DNA of 64,000 nucleotides from Onthophagus taurus (taxonomy: Eukaryota; Arthropoda; Insecta; Coleoptera; Scarabaeidae). Where the stretch lies: NCBI RefSeq assembly GCF_036711975.1, contig NC_091971.1:2425501-2489500 (forward strand), in the 5' to 3' direction. The translations under genes and the position numbers were made by a program. Below, in pieces: positions 23,351-34,152 of the stretch (position 1 is the stretch's first letter; each line of letters begins with the position of its first letter). The notes beneath the pieces were generated by a model. That model saw only the letters and a list, made by a program, of their open reading frames with translations, was not told where the DNA came from and ran no database searches.

Positions 23351-23770
23351 GTCATGGAGGATGCTCAATACCAGGTAGATTGGGTTAGGTTAGTTCTGTT
23401 TACTTCGGTTAAAGACCTCCAGGTAAGAAATGTTGGGTAAGGTAAGTTTTATTTACATTCAATGAACTTCCGGGTAGAAAGCCCCAAGATGTTGGGCTAG
23501 GCCAGTTTAATTCTGCCAGGTAAAGAACGTTGGGTATGGTCATGGAGGATGCTCAATGCCAGGTAGATTGGGTTAGGTCAGTTCTGTTTACTACGGTTAA
23601 TGACCTCCAGGTAAGAAATGTTGGATAAGGTAAGTTTTATTTACATTCAATGAACTTCCGGGTAGACAATATTTGGCTGTAAGATAACGAACGTGAGGTA
23701 AAGGTATGGATGGTACTCAATGTTAGATATACTGAGTAAAGTTAATGATCTCCAGATAAGAAATGTTGGG
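23351..23770. repeat. Tandem repeat, 188-bp unit, 2+ copies
   Basis: Unit 1 begins GTCATGGAGGATGCTCAATA at 23351 and unit 2 repeats it at 23539. Both contain CAGGTAGATTGGGTTAGGT, GACCTCCAGGTAAGAAATGT and TTCAATGAACTTCCGGGTAG. A degraded third unit follows at about 23700-23770. No coding potential was seen; the many GGTAAG words are not part of a recognisable gene. Confidence 0.85.
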
Positions 23771-24510
23771 TATCGACACGAAATGTCAGATCGATGTGGA
23801 TGATAATTGTATCTGGAAAACATAACCTAACGGTTAGTGGTGAAGTTAGCTTTCGAGAGATTTCTTTATGTAGTTCAAATTCCTTTTTGGGAATTTTGTT
23901 GTTATGAAAAATTTTCTAGTAATGAGTTACAGTTAGATTATCACTGCATTATTATATTATTAATTAATAAAGAAATAAAAAAAGAATTGAAATTTTATTT
24001 TGAAGTGCACCATCTATGAGACAACTACCAAACGAATAAAATGATTTATGTGCTTTATATTTTATAAAAATTATATTTACACGATAATAACAAACATTGT
24101 GTATTTGCATTAATTCAAAGTCTCTTCTTATAATGCATTTCAAGAAAACCTCGCATTGATGATGTCATTTTTTTAATATAATTTGTTAATTTTTAATGAT
24201 TATTTTAACATTACAATAATTTTTCAATGTAAAATATGTCGTTTTATGGATAAATTAATATATTTATTTCAATCCTTTGTATTTTTATTTAAATTGAACT
24301 TTGAAACTTGAAATTTAGAAAACTGTAATTAGTTTTATTGCTTATGATAGAGGGCGCTTTCATGGTGTAAAAATAAAAATAAAGGTGTGTAAAAGCAACT
24401 GAAAATTAAAGCAAAAAGGAAACTAAAATATAAGAATAAGAAGATATGCAAAAATAATTATATACAGTTTATAAAATTTATTTTCATTTAATGTAAAAAA
24501 AAAAAAAATT
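23771..24510. other. AT-rich intergenic, left flank of tRNA-Asp
   Basis: No gene is recognised. A 60-codon frame at 23837-24019 has no domain character. The poly-A run next to the tRNA (about 24496-24508, minus-strand T run) is the RNA polymerase III terminator. Confidence 0.5.
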
Positions 24511-24582
24511 CTCCCAGACGGGGAATCGAACCCCGGTCTCCCGCGTGACAGGCGGGGATACTTACCACTATACTATCTGGGA
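24511..24582 (-). tRNA. tRNA-Asp (anticodon GTC)
   Basis: The 72-nt cloverleaf reads on the minus strand. The acceptor stem TCCCAGA pairs with TCTGGGA, and the discriminator is G. The D arm contains TAGTATAGTGG, the anticodon stem-loop is CCCGCCTGTCACGCGGG with GTC central, and the T arm is CCGGGGTTCGATTCCCCG. Internal A and B boxes are intact, and a run of A on the plus strand downstream provides the terminator. An anticodon-less copy is at 15092-15154. Confidence 0.97.
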
Positions 24583-24689
24583 CCTATAAAATAAGTAGTT
24601 ACTGTGATATAACTGCTGTGTTCTTACGAAATAGAATTTGTTAGGTTATGTTTTCACCAAAAATTCAAATGTCAACTTGACAGGTGACT

Positions 24690-25680
24690 TATAGTGATTG
24701 TCATCGACTGAAATCCGGAAGATCGCTTTCAGCGCGAATGTTAAAAGCAATACAACTTCGAACCAGCTTATGTACCTGACATCATCGTTGGGCGGTCTGA
24801 GATTCAGATCGATTGAGGCGGAAACGGCGATCCAGTATGACAGAAGATATTATTATCTGGCCGAGGATGAGGAGGTGGTGGAGGTAAGGAAACAGTTCGA
24901 TACCCTAAAAAGCAGGAGCTGTAGAACCCTTCTAGGAGACTACGAATACTTCAGGAAGAAATACTCAATTGAGGAAAACACAGACATCAAAACGGTTATC
25001 AAAAGCATAAAAGAACAGGACACCGAATGGAGGCTGGAAAACTGGGGCTAGGCCACGAGTTACCCAAAAATTGTAATGAAACTGAAAAACTTAATATCAT
25101 TTCCAACAGCACAGACATTTTATATAAACTCCTCCAAATTATCACTACTAAATGCCGCCGCAGAAGAACAAATATACAGATTGAGAGGGGAGGATTAATG
25201 TAGGTTTGGGTGTGGAGTGAGAGACAACGCTTACCATGTCCTCTGTGAACAAGAGAATGGAAAGACAAAGGAACAGAAGATATTCATCCTCGAGGTCTCA
25301 TTCCCCACCTCCAGAATTTGGGGACTGCGGAAAAAATTAAACGAACAAAATACTGCATTAACTCAGTGAAGGAGGTGGACTACAAAAATGTAGACCAAAT
25401 ACCCCGCAACCTAAACCTAGTAGAAGTACTAGGGCGGAACATCATTGCCCTGTGCAGCTGGCCATCTTCACAATGTGCAGTTTGGGAGAGGTAAAGACGG
25501 AGGAACACAAAATCCTCAAGAGAGCCGTTCAATTGGAAGTGACGGACCATGCTTTCCAACAAGTGGCCAGGAGAGCGGCGTACAGTGTTGCTACGCATTC
25601 CGCACGATTGTTAATATAGTCGTGGAAGCTATGTTCCAAGAAAAGTGCTAATTTACTTTTTAATTGTATTATATGTAAAT
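24690..25680 (+). mobile_element. Decayed R2-like non-LTR retrotransposon tail
   Basis: The first part is an open frame at 24698-25051, with YLTSSLGGLRFRSIEAETAI. This is the segment that follows the reverse transcriptase in R2/Dong-type LINEs. Next comes FYINSSKLSLLNAAAEEQI and a zinc-knuckle-like CRFGCGVRDNAYHVLCE, also typical of that clade. Near 25450-25620 the frame shifts to VKTEEHKILKRAVQLEVTD and similar words. Several frame breaks make it inactive. The 5' half with the reverse-transcriptase core is missing. It is inserted about 110 bp right of tRNA-Asp, inside the flank shared with the tRNA pseudogene. Confidence 0.75.
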
Positions 25681-26147
25681 ATGAAATATATATGTACATA
25701 ATAAATATAACAATAAAGTATTATATAGTATCTGGGATATATATTATATAAGTTCCTTATATTGCTTTGAGTTAATATCAAAACTACTTAAAATTAAAAA
25801 TAAACACTTTTAGAGATGATAATTAATAATTTGCAATTATTGACAATTTAACAATTTTTATTTTTCTAGTTTTAAAATAAATCTTCCAAAGATGATGTGC
25901 AACTCACGAAAAGGTATAAAATATATAAACCAGTTAGATTCATCTCTTTTCATACAAGACCAGTTTTATATTATCTTTTGCTGTCAGTACGCACCACTCA
26001 GTCAAAGAGGGTGGACAAATAAAGACATAATAAATTAATAAAAAAAACCCTCTAAAAAGAATTAAACAAAAATCGTTAAATTTTTGTGTGGCGCCGAATA
26101 ATTATTTAAAATCACGAATTAAATTTCGTGATTAAAATTGGAGGACG
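25681..26147. promoter_or_regulatory. Upstream region of BicC
   Basis: A TATAAAA-type box lies at about 25916-25922 (AGGTATAAAATATATAAACC), and an initiator-like TCAGTACG at about 25984. The spacing of roughly 65 bp is too long for a single core promoter, so only one of them, if either, is likely to be used. An AATTAAATTTCGTGATT palindrome-like stretch lies in the presumptive 5' UTR near 26112-26132. Confidence 0.4.
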
Positions 26148-29100
26148 ATGTCTTTTTTCTTGGGCCCACATGCTCAAGAAGGTCGGAAAGATTCCGACAC
26201 GATGTCGGAAATGTCGGAGGGGACGACCACTTCCGGAAGACCATCGAGTTGGGATTCAAGGGAGGATTTAAGGGATTATATATCGAAAATGGGATATAAG
26301 GACGTTTCCGATTTACATCAAGAACGTTTCCGGGTTGATAGAAAAAAATTGGAACACATGCTTAGTGGTAAAAAAAATTTTTTTAATTTTGATTTCGTTG
26401 AAATTATTCTTTTTATAGGTGACCATGAAGCTCCTTTACCGGCGGACGTTTTCTTTGAACAGGTAACTTGGTAAAATTAATTTTTTTATTAAATTAAGTA
26501 ATAAAAAAAATTTATGTCCAGATCATGGCTGATACAAGTACTTTTATAACGTGGCCGAGCAAGTTGAAAATAGGTGCTAAATCGAGAAAGGGTAATTTTT
26601 TATTTTAATCAAAAATTATTGGTTTTAATTAATTAATATTTTTTTTGATTTTTATCTTTTTACATTAAATTTAAAATTTAGATCCGCATGTGAGAATTGC
26701 TGGTAAAGAAGAAGATGTACTTGCTGCTAAAGAACGAATTATGACTGCTTTGGATACAAGAGTAAGAATTTTTTGTTAGTTATTTTTCCGGTTTATAAAT
26801 CATTTTTTCTTTTTTTAAGTCTAATAGAGTAACGATGAAAATGGACGTGAGTTACGTTTGTCATTCACACATAATAGGAAAATGTGGATTAAGCATCAAA
26901 CGAATTATGGAAGAGACCAAGTGCCACATTCACTTTCCCGATTCAAATAGAACCAATAATCTCGAAAAAAGCAATCAAGTATCAATCTCCGGCGATATCC
27001 AAGGGGCGGAAGTAGCAAGAAGTCGAGTTAGAGTATGAATTATTAATATTTTTTATAAAGATTTTCTTCAACTTTATTTGTTTTTAATTAGCAAAAAACT
27101 CCAATTGTATTTGGTTTCGAACTTCCTGTAATGTCACCGGTAGTTGATCAAAATTGCGCCTATTTCGTGAAAATTCAAGAACAATATAACGTCCAAATTA
27201 TGTTAAGAACCAGACCGAAACTTCACGCCACTTTGGTTTCTGTTAAAGGTTCAGAATGGGAAGTGGAACAAGTTAAAAAAGCTACTAGTTTATTAGTAGA
27301 GTATTTATGTAACGATGTGGCTGTAAGATTATTATTATCAAATAGAGTAAAATCTTGATATAACGGATTAATATGTCCGTTATAGCAAAAAGTCTGTTAT
27401 ATGAAACATTTTTAATTTGAAGACGTACGGAAACTTTCTAGTTCTTGGTCTAGTGTTAGTTCTAGTTTTAATTCTAACATTAAATCTAACACTAGGGTTA
27501 GAACTAGAATGTGTCTAGTTCTAGTATTCTAACGATTTCCGTTATATCGAGATTTTACTATAATATTATACTACATTATTATTTATTCATATTTTTCTTT
27601 AGGATCAAGTTCCGATTGAAATGTCATTAGAAATATCTCCACGACTTCACACCGTTGTATCTGGAACAAATCATTCTAATATAAAAGATATTATGAGAGT
27701 AACCGGAACTAAAGTTTTTTTTCCGGATGCTCAAGATCCTAATTTACCATGCCTTAAGAAAAGTCATGTTTATATCACCGGAAATATTCACGGTGTTTAT
27801 TACGCCAGACAACTTTTAATCGTAAATATATATTATAATTTATATTTATAATTTTTGTGATTAATTAATATTTTTGTTATATATAGGGTTCTTTACCGTT
27901 AGTAATGATGTTTGATTTACCAACATCTATTTCTCTGCAGTCGATTAGCCGCGAACAAGTCGTTTCAATTCAATCAAAATACGACGTAACTATTAATATA
28001 CGAAAAAAAGCTACTTTGAATGTTATGATGTGTATTATTGAAGGCGCGGAAAAATATGCGAGTAAGAATTTGTGATTAAAATTATTATTTTTGCTTAATT
28101 AATTCTTTTTAGCAAATATTTACAAAGCAAGAAATGCCATATTGGACATAGATGATCTTTGCGTCGTAGCTGACATCCCAACGAATTATTATTTACCATC
28201 AGTTCCACCAACTTTACCACGCTTGCAAGTCACCGTACCACCAGAACCGATCATATCTCATGTTAGCCCATCGTTACATTCGCCGATGTTTCATCATCCC
28301 AACGAACAATGCCCACCGTATATGTTACAACAATGGGCTATGTGTAATTCTTTACATTCCAATGCAAGTAGTGGGTAAGATTTTCACATTTATTAGTCGA
28401 GTTATAAAACATTAATTATGACGTTTTCTTTATTTTTAGGTATCAATCAACCGGTGTGGTTTCGCAAACATCTCAAGAACATAGCCCAGCTCATAGTTCT
28501 TACTCCCCAATGTCTAGTATAACACCGTTATCGACTCCGGTTTCAAGTTCGAGAAATGGATCTCCAAACTGTCACTCGTACAATTTTCAAGATCAATCGG
28601 AAAAACCTGATATATCGACCGTTTTCAACGAATTGAATAGTCCCGGGTTTCATGGTCCTACTGTTGATAAATCTGCTCCTGGATCATCCTCGTGGACAAT
28701 GACTGACTACGAACAGAAGAGAATTGCTGGACTTAAAGCCATGCAACAACGACCAACAGGATTACGGTAACATATTTTACTTAAGATGCAATATACAAAA
28801 ATATATTTGCATAGAAACAAGGGCGTACCTATTTAGTTTGTCCCACATAAAATGCAACATGTCAATATAATTTGACATTACAGTAAAATCTTGATATAAC
28901 AGATTAATACACCGTCATAAGAAACGTGCGGCTAAACCCAAATGTTTCTAGTTCTAATGTTAGTTCTAGTGACAGTGCAAGTGTAAAAGTAGAACTAACA
29001 CTATACTTAGAACTAGAATCATTTGGGTTTAGCCGTCTTTAGAGACGTGCGGCTAAACCCAAATGATTCTAGTTCTAGATATAGTGTTAGTTCTAGTTTT

Positions 29101-29964
29101 ACACTAGCACTGTTACTATGTAGTAGTAACATAGTAGTCTAAAATCATTTGGGTTTAGCCGTCTTTAGAGACGTGCGGCTAAACCCAAATGATTCTAGTT
29201 CTAGGTATAGTGTTAGTTCTACATAGTAACAGTGCTAGTGTAAAATTAGAACTAATACTAGACCTAGAAACATTTGGGTTTAGCCGTGCGTCTCTTAAGA
29301 GGGAAAGTCAGAGTTGTCATAAGGCCGTCACCTTTTCCAAGCAAAACTTTTCCTTTGCAAAACTACCCAATGTAGGACACTGCAAGTGCATAGCAGTTTC
29401 ATAACTATGATTACAGCGATTATATTGCGAGTTATACATATAAAATTGTATAACACTAAATAATAAAATGATTTTTTTTCTAGTTATCCAAATAACTCTT
29501 GGTCTGGTTATGGAATAAGCCATACATCACCAGCTCCAGTTCCATTAACCGGTGAAGACGTATTAAAAACACCGACCTCAAACAAGACTTTCGATTTTCG
29601 TTCTCCAGCATTGGAACGTTTATCCGCCGATTTAAACACAAGTAATTTTATGGATCATACATCTCCGAACATGCTCAATAGATTAACGTCGACCGATTGG
29701 ACCGATTTGACAACGTTAATTACTTCCCTAAAGTTGGAAAAGTATTTGCCGGTATTCCATTCGCACGAAATCGATTTGGCGACTTTCGCTTCGATGAACG
29801 GCAAAGAACTTTTGGAGGTGGGTGTAACGGCTTTTGGCGCTCGTAGGAAAATGCTCCTAGCTATTGCCGAATTAAGGAAACGGATGAACGCGTTTTCTTT
29901 GGCTCCGGGAGCCGAAAGGAAGAGCAGCAGCTCGAATCCTTGTAGTCCCCATGAAAAATGGTAG
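26148..29964 (+). CDS. BicC: Bicaudal C, KH- and SAM-domain RNA-binding protein
   Basis: Eleven coding exons join in frame: 26148-26367, 26419-26462, 26522-26591, 26682-26761, 26820-27032, 27092-27322, 27603-27821, 27887-28061, 28113-28374, 28440-28766 and 29484-29964, giving 773 residues. The protein binds mRNAs and recruits deadenylation factors; in flies it patterns the oocyte. The first KH unit includes HVRIAGKEEDVLAAKERI. The second has the intact GXXG loop in HIIGKCGLSIKRIMEE. The third carries VSGTNHSNIKDIMRVTGT, with GTNH in place of a canonical GXXG. A Pro/Ser/Gln-rich linker follows. The C-terminal SAM domain (TDLTTLITSLKLEKYLPVF, DLATFASMNGKELLEVGV) can polymerise in this family. 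The start has no upstream in-frame alternative; an untranslated exon could exist. The exon 6 and exon 10 introns carry mobile repeats. Confidence 0.96.
27345..27560. mobile_element. Pogo/Tigger-like MITE in a BicC intron
   Basis: Terminal inverted repeats of about 21 bp: the left end is AGTAAAATCTTGATATAACG (27346 on), and the right end reverse-complemented is AGTAAAATCTCGATATAACG, one mismatch. TA at 27343-27344 and 27561-27562 fits a TA target duplication. The TIR resembles the CAGTAAAACCTCGATATAAC type common in pogo/Tigger elements. The interior (about 27424-27530) is a TAG-phased hairpin repeat, so one element is nested in, or was captured by, the other. Confidence 0.8.
27424..27530. repeat. 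TAG-phased hairpin repeat, copy 5
   Basis: TTCTAGTTCTTGGTCTAGTG and TTAGTTCTAGTTTTAATTC are followed by inverse arms CTAACACTAGGGTTAGAAC. It lies inside the pogo-like MITE in the intron after BicC exon 6. Confidence 0.8.
28785..28870. repeat. Empty-site copy of the repeat hit by the MITE
   Basis: Matches 9107-9160 plus 9580-9600 as one continuous sequence (ATGCAATATAC, ATTTGCATAGAAAC, GCGTACCTATTTAG, TTTGTCCCACATAAAATG). There is a single TA where the 9.2-kb copy has the 417-bp MITE. It is in the BicC intron between exons 10 and 11. Confidence 0.88.
28884..29305. repeat. Pogo-like TIR fragment plus hairpin repeat array, copy 6
   Basis: 28884-28905 repeats the pogo-like TIR (CAGTAAAATCTTGATATAAC) with no matching right end. 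From about 28908 there are three or four linked hairpins: AAACCCAAATGTTTCTAG, GACAGTGCAAGTGTAAAAG, ATCATTTGGGTTTAGCCG, TCTTTAGAGACGTGCGGC and inverses. The near-perfect palindrome GTCTTTAGAGAC recurs twice. All lie in the BicC intron after exon 10. Confidence 0.85.
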
Positions 29965-31210
29965 TTAAATTAATATCATTAATTTAATTAATGTACGAGA
30001 TGTTTAAAAGTAAGTAATTTAAGTGTTCTTCTTTTTGTAACGTGTATTTGTGTTTTTAGTATTATTTATATTCGAGTGATGAAAATAATTCTTAAAAAAA
30101 ATTATGTATGTAAATAAATAAATTATAATGAAATAGCCTCGTGATATCCGATAATAATATAAAATGGATTAAAGTTTTCATCACAAACACGTTCAGTTTA
30201 TAACTGTTTATTTATTACTCCAATTATTTAAACATTATGAAAACAGTTGCTGGACAATGTGTTTATCATAGTTTTTAAATATTTTGTAGATGCCTCAAAA
30301 AAAATAGTGTTTTGATCATTTTATTATTATCTGTATTTACGCCCCAATTTTAATTAGAAAAATATGTGATATGTTACTTAGATTTATATTAAAAAAAAAT
30401 ATATTGCATGTATTATTTATAAATTAGTAATAAGGTATTTCTACTTCAGTGTATTTTTACTTGTACTAGATATAAAAAGAATATTGTAAACAAAAGCTTT
30501 CATTCATGTGATTTATATTATTTATTATTATACACTGTGATGTAGAATTTTTATAAAAGTGAATTAGGGCTTTTGTAATTGTTAAGATGTATCTAATGTA
30601 TTTATTGTCGAAATTTGCATATTTTTTGTGCATGTCTTGAGAAAATAAACGGTTTTTGGTGAATAAATTTCTCGTTTTATTAAAATTAAGTTTTTGATGA
30701 AATAGCGAAAATAACGCGCAGTCGCATTAAAACATCAGCAGTCAAACGCACCGTACAGGTGACCAAAGCAAATTGATGTTTAGATAGAGAAAGCTGTGCG
30801 CACGGGAACCCGCGATGGCAACGTTCCAAGCTCTCCCCCCGAAAGCTCTTGAAAGCTCCCGTAACCAAACCCAACGGTACAATCAAGATATAGACGACGA
30901 CGAACGAGATTCAACTCATCGAAATTATAAAATTTATTTCTATTTTATTTATTTTTATTTTAATATAAGCGCAACAATTTACGCTTGCGTAGCTCGCTCG
31001 TGGTCGTCTATTTGGCTTTTTGAAAGCTTTAAGAGTGCAGATAAAGTTCTTCCGATTTGCGATATGGCTAAAAATAAGAAGCCACCCGGACGAAATCGTT
31101 GTTATCGTAAAAGAAAACTTAAATAAGAAAAAAATATAATTTTTCTAAGGTAAGATTTTATTTTGTATTAATAGATAAAAAATAGAGGTGGAAAAATAAA
31201 CCACTTCAAG
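29965..31210. other. BicC 3' flank and unassigned segment
   Basis: AATAAA words at about 30113 and 30645 are candidate BicC polyadenylation signals. The segment 30690-31130 is less AT-rich, and its 103-codon frame (30815-31126, starting MATFQALPPKALESS) has no recognised domain. It has a low-complexity Tyr/Phe run where the sequence becomes TTTATTT-rich. I do not call it a gene. Confidence 0.45.
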
Positions 31211-31221
31211 ATAAATAGAGC

Positions 31222-32533
31222 ATAAAAACGTAGGAAAAGTAAAAAACTTTTTTGAGAAATAATAATAAAATGTTTAATTTTATCAAGTATACATGTTTCG
31301 AAACTAATGTTTCATCTTCAGTACCTAAATTTAAAAGAAATAAGAAACAATTAACAAATGTTAAACGGAACGTGTTAATACGGTAGGAGAAATCGGACTT
31401 TGAAAAAGTGAACTTACTTGGATTAATATACAATAAATGGAAAAATTATTAGGTAGTAGGTGGGGTTTAAAAATATATCAAGATATCTTTCTACTTTTCA
31501 ACAGATAAAAAATTATCATAAATGATTTTCAAAAAATTATTATTATAAACAAAAAACCCTTTCAACAATCTAGTCAATCTTGGAATACAAACATACAATG
31601 GGGTGTGGTTTAAAAACGTTATTATGTCGGTACACGTACGGAATACAGAATGATGAAAAATTCTTTGAAGTAATCAGTTAAAATTTATGGTATAGGCGGG
31701 TGTATTTGTTATCTAATAATTCATTTAATAGAACATTGGTGTTATCCTTGGAATGTTTATAGATCTCATATTCTTCCAGTAAGTCCAACTTCAAAGATTT
31801 AGGTTGGTGATGAATGAGTTCTGTATTGTTAAGATTTATTTTATGATTAGTTTCAATAATATGTTTGAAAATCGCGGAATTTTTATCTTTATTATGTTCT
31901 TTGAAGCGTGTTAATAAATTTCTCCCTGTTTGACCTATATAAATTTTGTTACACTCACTACAGGAAATTTTGTAAACTCCATTGAGTAAGTGAAAATGAA
32001 ATTTGTGTTTATTATTGACGAGGATATTGGAAATTTTAGTGTTGTTTTTAGTGGCTATGTATATGTTATGTTTTTTAGTTATGTGGTGTAATTGATTGAT
32101 TATGGGGTTGTACTTAGATAAAGAAATATATTTAGGTGGCAGTTTGTAGTGAGGATAAATGAATGAGATGATTTTATTGTTATGTACTTTGTAGAAGATG
32201 GTTTGCATGTCTTTAATGTTGTAACCGTTATTTAAGCCTATTTTTATGATATTACAAATTTCCGAATTGAAATTTTCAGTGTTGAGGGGTGTGTTGATGG
32301 CTCTGTTGAATAGGAATCTAAACGCAGCCTCTTTATATTTGAAGCTGGTAAAGGAATTTTTAGGTATAATTGTGTCTGTAGTAGTGGGTTTACGGAAAAT
32401 GTTGAAAATGAGGGAAGAATTGGATAGGTTTTTGGAAATTTTTAAATCTAGAAAATTAATGCTATTATTAACTTCTTTCTCAATTGTGTATTCGAGATTG
32501 CTGAGATTATTTATCAAATTAAATAGAGCTATA
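31222..32533 (-). mobile_element. Penelope-like element, minus-strand truncated copy
   Basis: Holds the 3' end of the reverse-transcriptase region, the linker and the GIY-YIG endonuclease (YKISCSECNKIYIGQTGRN), ending LDNKYTRLYHKF at 31678. The 3' non-coding part runs to 31222. The 5' border is exactly the inverted-repeat junction at 32533/32534. No start codon of its own is expected, because the element is truncated inside the reverse transcriptase. Confidence 0.92.
31283..31328 (-). ncRNA. Hammerhead-ribozyme-like fold, minus copy
   Basis: Mirror of the fold at 34046-34091, with the same sequence on the minus strand. See that entry for the pairing. It is present because the arm is duplicated and is not independent evidence. 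Confidence 0.5.
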
Positions 32534-34152
32534 TAGAGACTGATTACAATAATAATAATTTTCCAGTAAACATTACCAATAATGATATAAATAATTTAAT
32601 TAATATACTTAAAAACATAACCAATCAAAATTTCTTCATTTTTAATGACCATTTCTACGAAATGGCAGACGGTTTACCTATGGGTTCCCCCTTGTCTGGC
32701 CTTCTTGCAGATTTTTACGTCTCCAACTTAGAATATCAATTATTTTCCTTAAAAAATCATTTTGCCACCAAATATATAAAATTCTATTGTAGATATGTTG
32801 ATGACATCCTCATTCTTTATGATGGGTCTGATGCTAATTTTATAGCTCTATTTAATTTGATAAATAATCTCAGCAATCTCGAATACACAATTGAGAAAGA
32901 AGTTAATAATAGCATTAATTTTCTAGATTTAAAAATTTCCAAAAACCTATCCAATTCTTCCCTCATTTTCAACATTTTCCGTAAACCCACTACTACAGAC
33001 ACAATTATACCTAAAAATTCCTTTACCAGCTTCAAATATAAAGAGGCTGCGTTTAGATTCCTATTCAACAGAGCCATCAACACACCCCTCAACACTGAAA
33101 ATTTCAATTCGGAAATTTGTAATATCATAAAAATAGGCTTAAATAACGGTTACAACATTAAAGACATGCAAACCATCTTCTACAAAGTACATAACAATAA
33201 AATCATCTCATTCATTTATCCTCACTACAAACTGCCACCTAAATATATTTCTTTATCTAAGTACAACCCCATAATCAATCAATTACACCACATAACTAAA
33301 AAACATAACATATACATAGCCACTAAAAACAACACTAAAATTTCCAATATCCTCGTCAATAATAAACACAAATTTCATTTTCACTTACTCAATGGAGTTT
33401 ACAAAATTTCCTGTAGTGAGTGTAACAAAATTTATATAGGTCAAACAGGGAGAAATTTATTAACACGCTTCAAAGAACATAATAAAGATAAAAATTCCGC
33501 GATTTTCAAACATATTATTGAAACTAATCATAAAATAAATCTTAACAATACAGAACTCATTCATCACCAACCTAAATCTTTGAAGTTGGACTTACTGGAA
33601 GAATATGAGATCTATAAACATTCCAAGGATAACACCAATGTTCTATTAAATGAATTATTAGATAACAAATACACCCGCCTATACCATAAATTTTAACTGA
33701 TTACTTCAAAGAATTTTTCATCATTCTGTATTCCGTACGTGTACCGACATAATAACGTTTTTAAACCACACCCCATTGTATGTTTGTATTCCAAGATTGA
33801 CTAGATTGTTGAAAGGGTTTTTTGTTTATAATAATAATTTTTTGAAAATTATTTATGATAATTTTTTATCTGTTGAAAAGTAGAAAGATATCTTGATATA
33901 TTTTTAAACCCCACCTACTACCTAATAATTTTTCCATTTATTGTATATTAATCCAAGTAAGTTCACTTTTTCAAAGTCCGATTTCTCCTACCGTATTAAC
34001 ACGTTCCGTTTAACATTTGTTAATTGTTTCTTATTTCTTTTAAATTTAGGTACTGAAGATGAAACATTAGTTTCGAAACATGTATACTTGATAAAATTAA
34101 ACATTTTATTATTATTTCTCAAAAAAGTTTTTTACTTTTCCTACGTTTTTAT
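32534..34152 (+). mobile_element. Penelope-like element, plus-strand copy with YVDD and GIY-YIG
   Basis: The open frame continues from the truncation point through FFIFNDHFYEMADGLPMGSP (reverse-transcriptase motif 4 region, PLSGLLADFYV) and CRYVDDILIL (catalytic aspartates). It then passes through an intervening helical linker to the GIY-YIG endonuclease and stops at 33694-33696. GIY-YIG beside a telomerase-like reverse transcriptase defines Penelope-like elements with an endonuclease. The N-terminal third of the reverse transcriptase is absent from this copy. Protein made from it, starting at the internal methionine 32662, would lack the finger region. Confidence 0.93.
34046..34091 (+). ncRNA. 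Hammerhead-ribozyme-like fold in the element 3' region
   Basis: Core words of a type I hammerhead occur in order. Stem I 5' strand TTAGGTA is at 34046-34052. CTGAAGA (CUGANGA core) is at 34053-34059. A GAAAC/GTTTC stem II closes an ATTA loop at 34061-34074. GAAA is at 34075-34078. A two-pair stem III formed by AC and GT sits around AT, with putative cleavage after GTA at 34084. Stem I 3' strand TACTTGA at 34085-34091 pairs with the first strand (7 pairs, two G-U). One base (T34060) is left unpaired next to stem II, which departs from the consensus. Penelope-like elements are known to carry hammerheads with tiny stem III, which makes the call plausible; activity is untested. Confidence 0.6.

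Noticed and set aside
25916-25990. TATA box paired with an initiator for BicC
   Set aside because: The spacing of about 65 bp is too long for one core promoter. I kept both as separate candidates only.
30815-31126. 103-codon frame starting MATFQALPPKALESS
   Set aside because: The first part is ordinary composition, but the middle turns into TTTATTT-derived Tyr/Phe runs and the end is a basic tail. No family was recognised and no splice partner found, so I left it as an unassigned segment.
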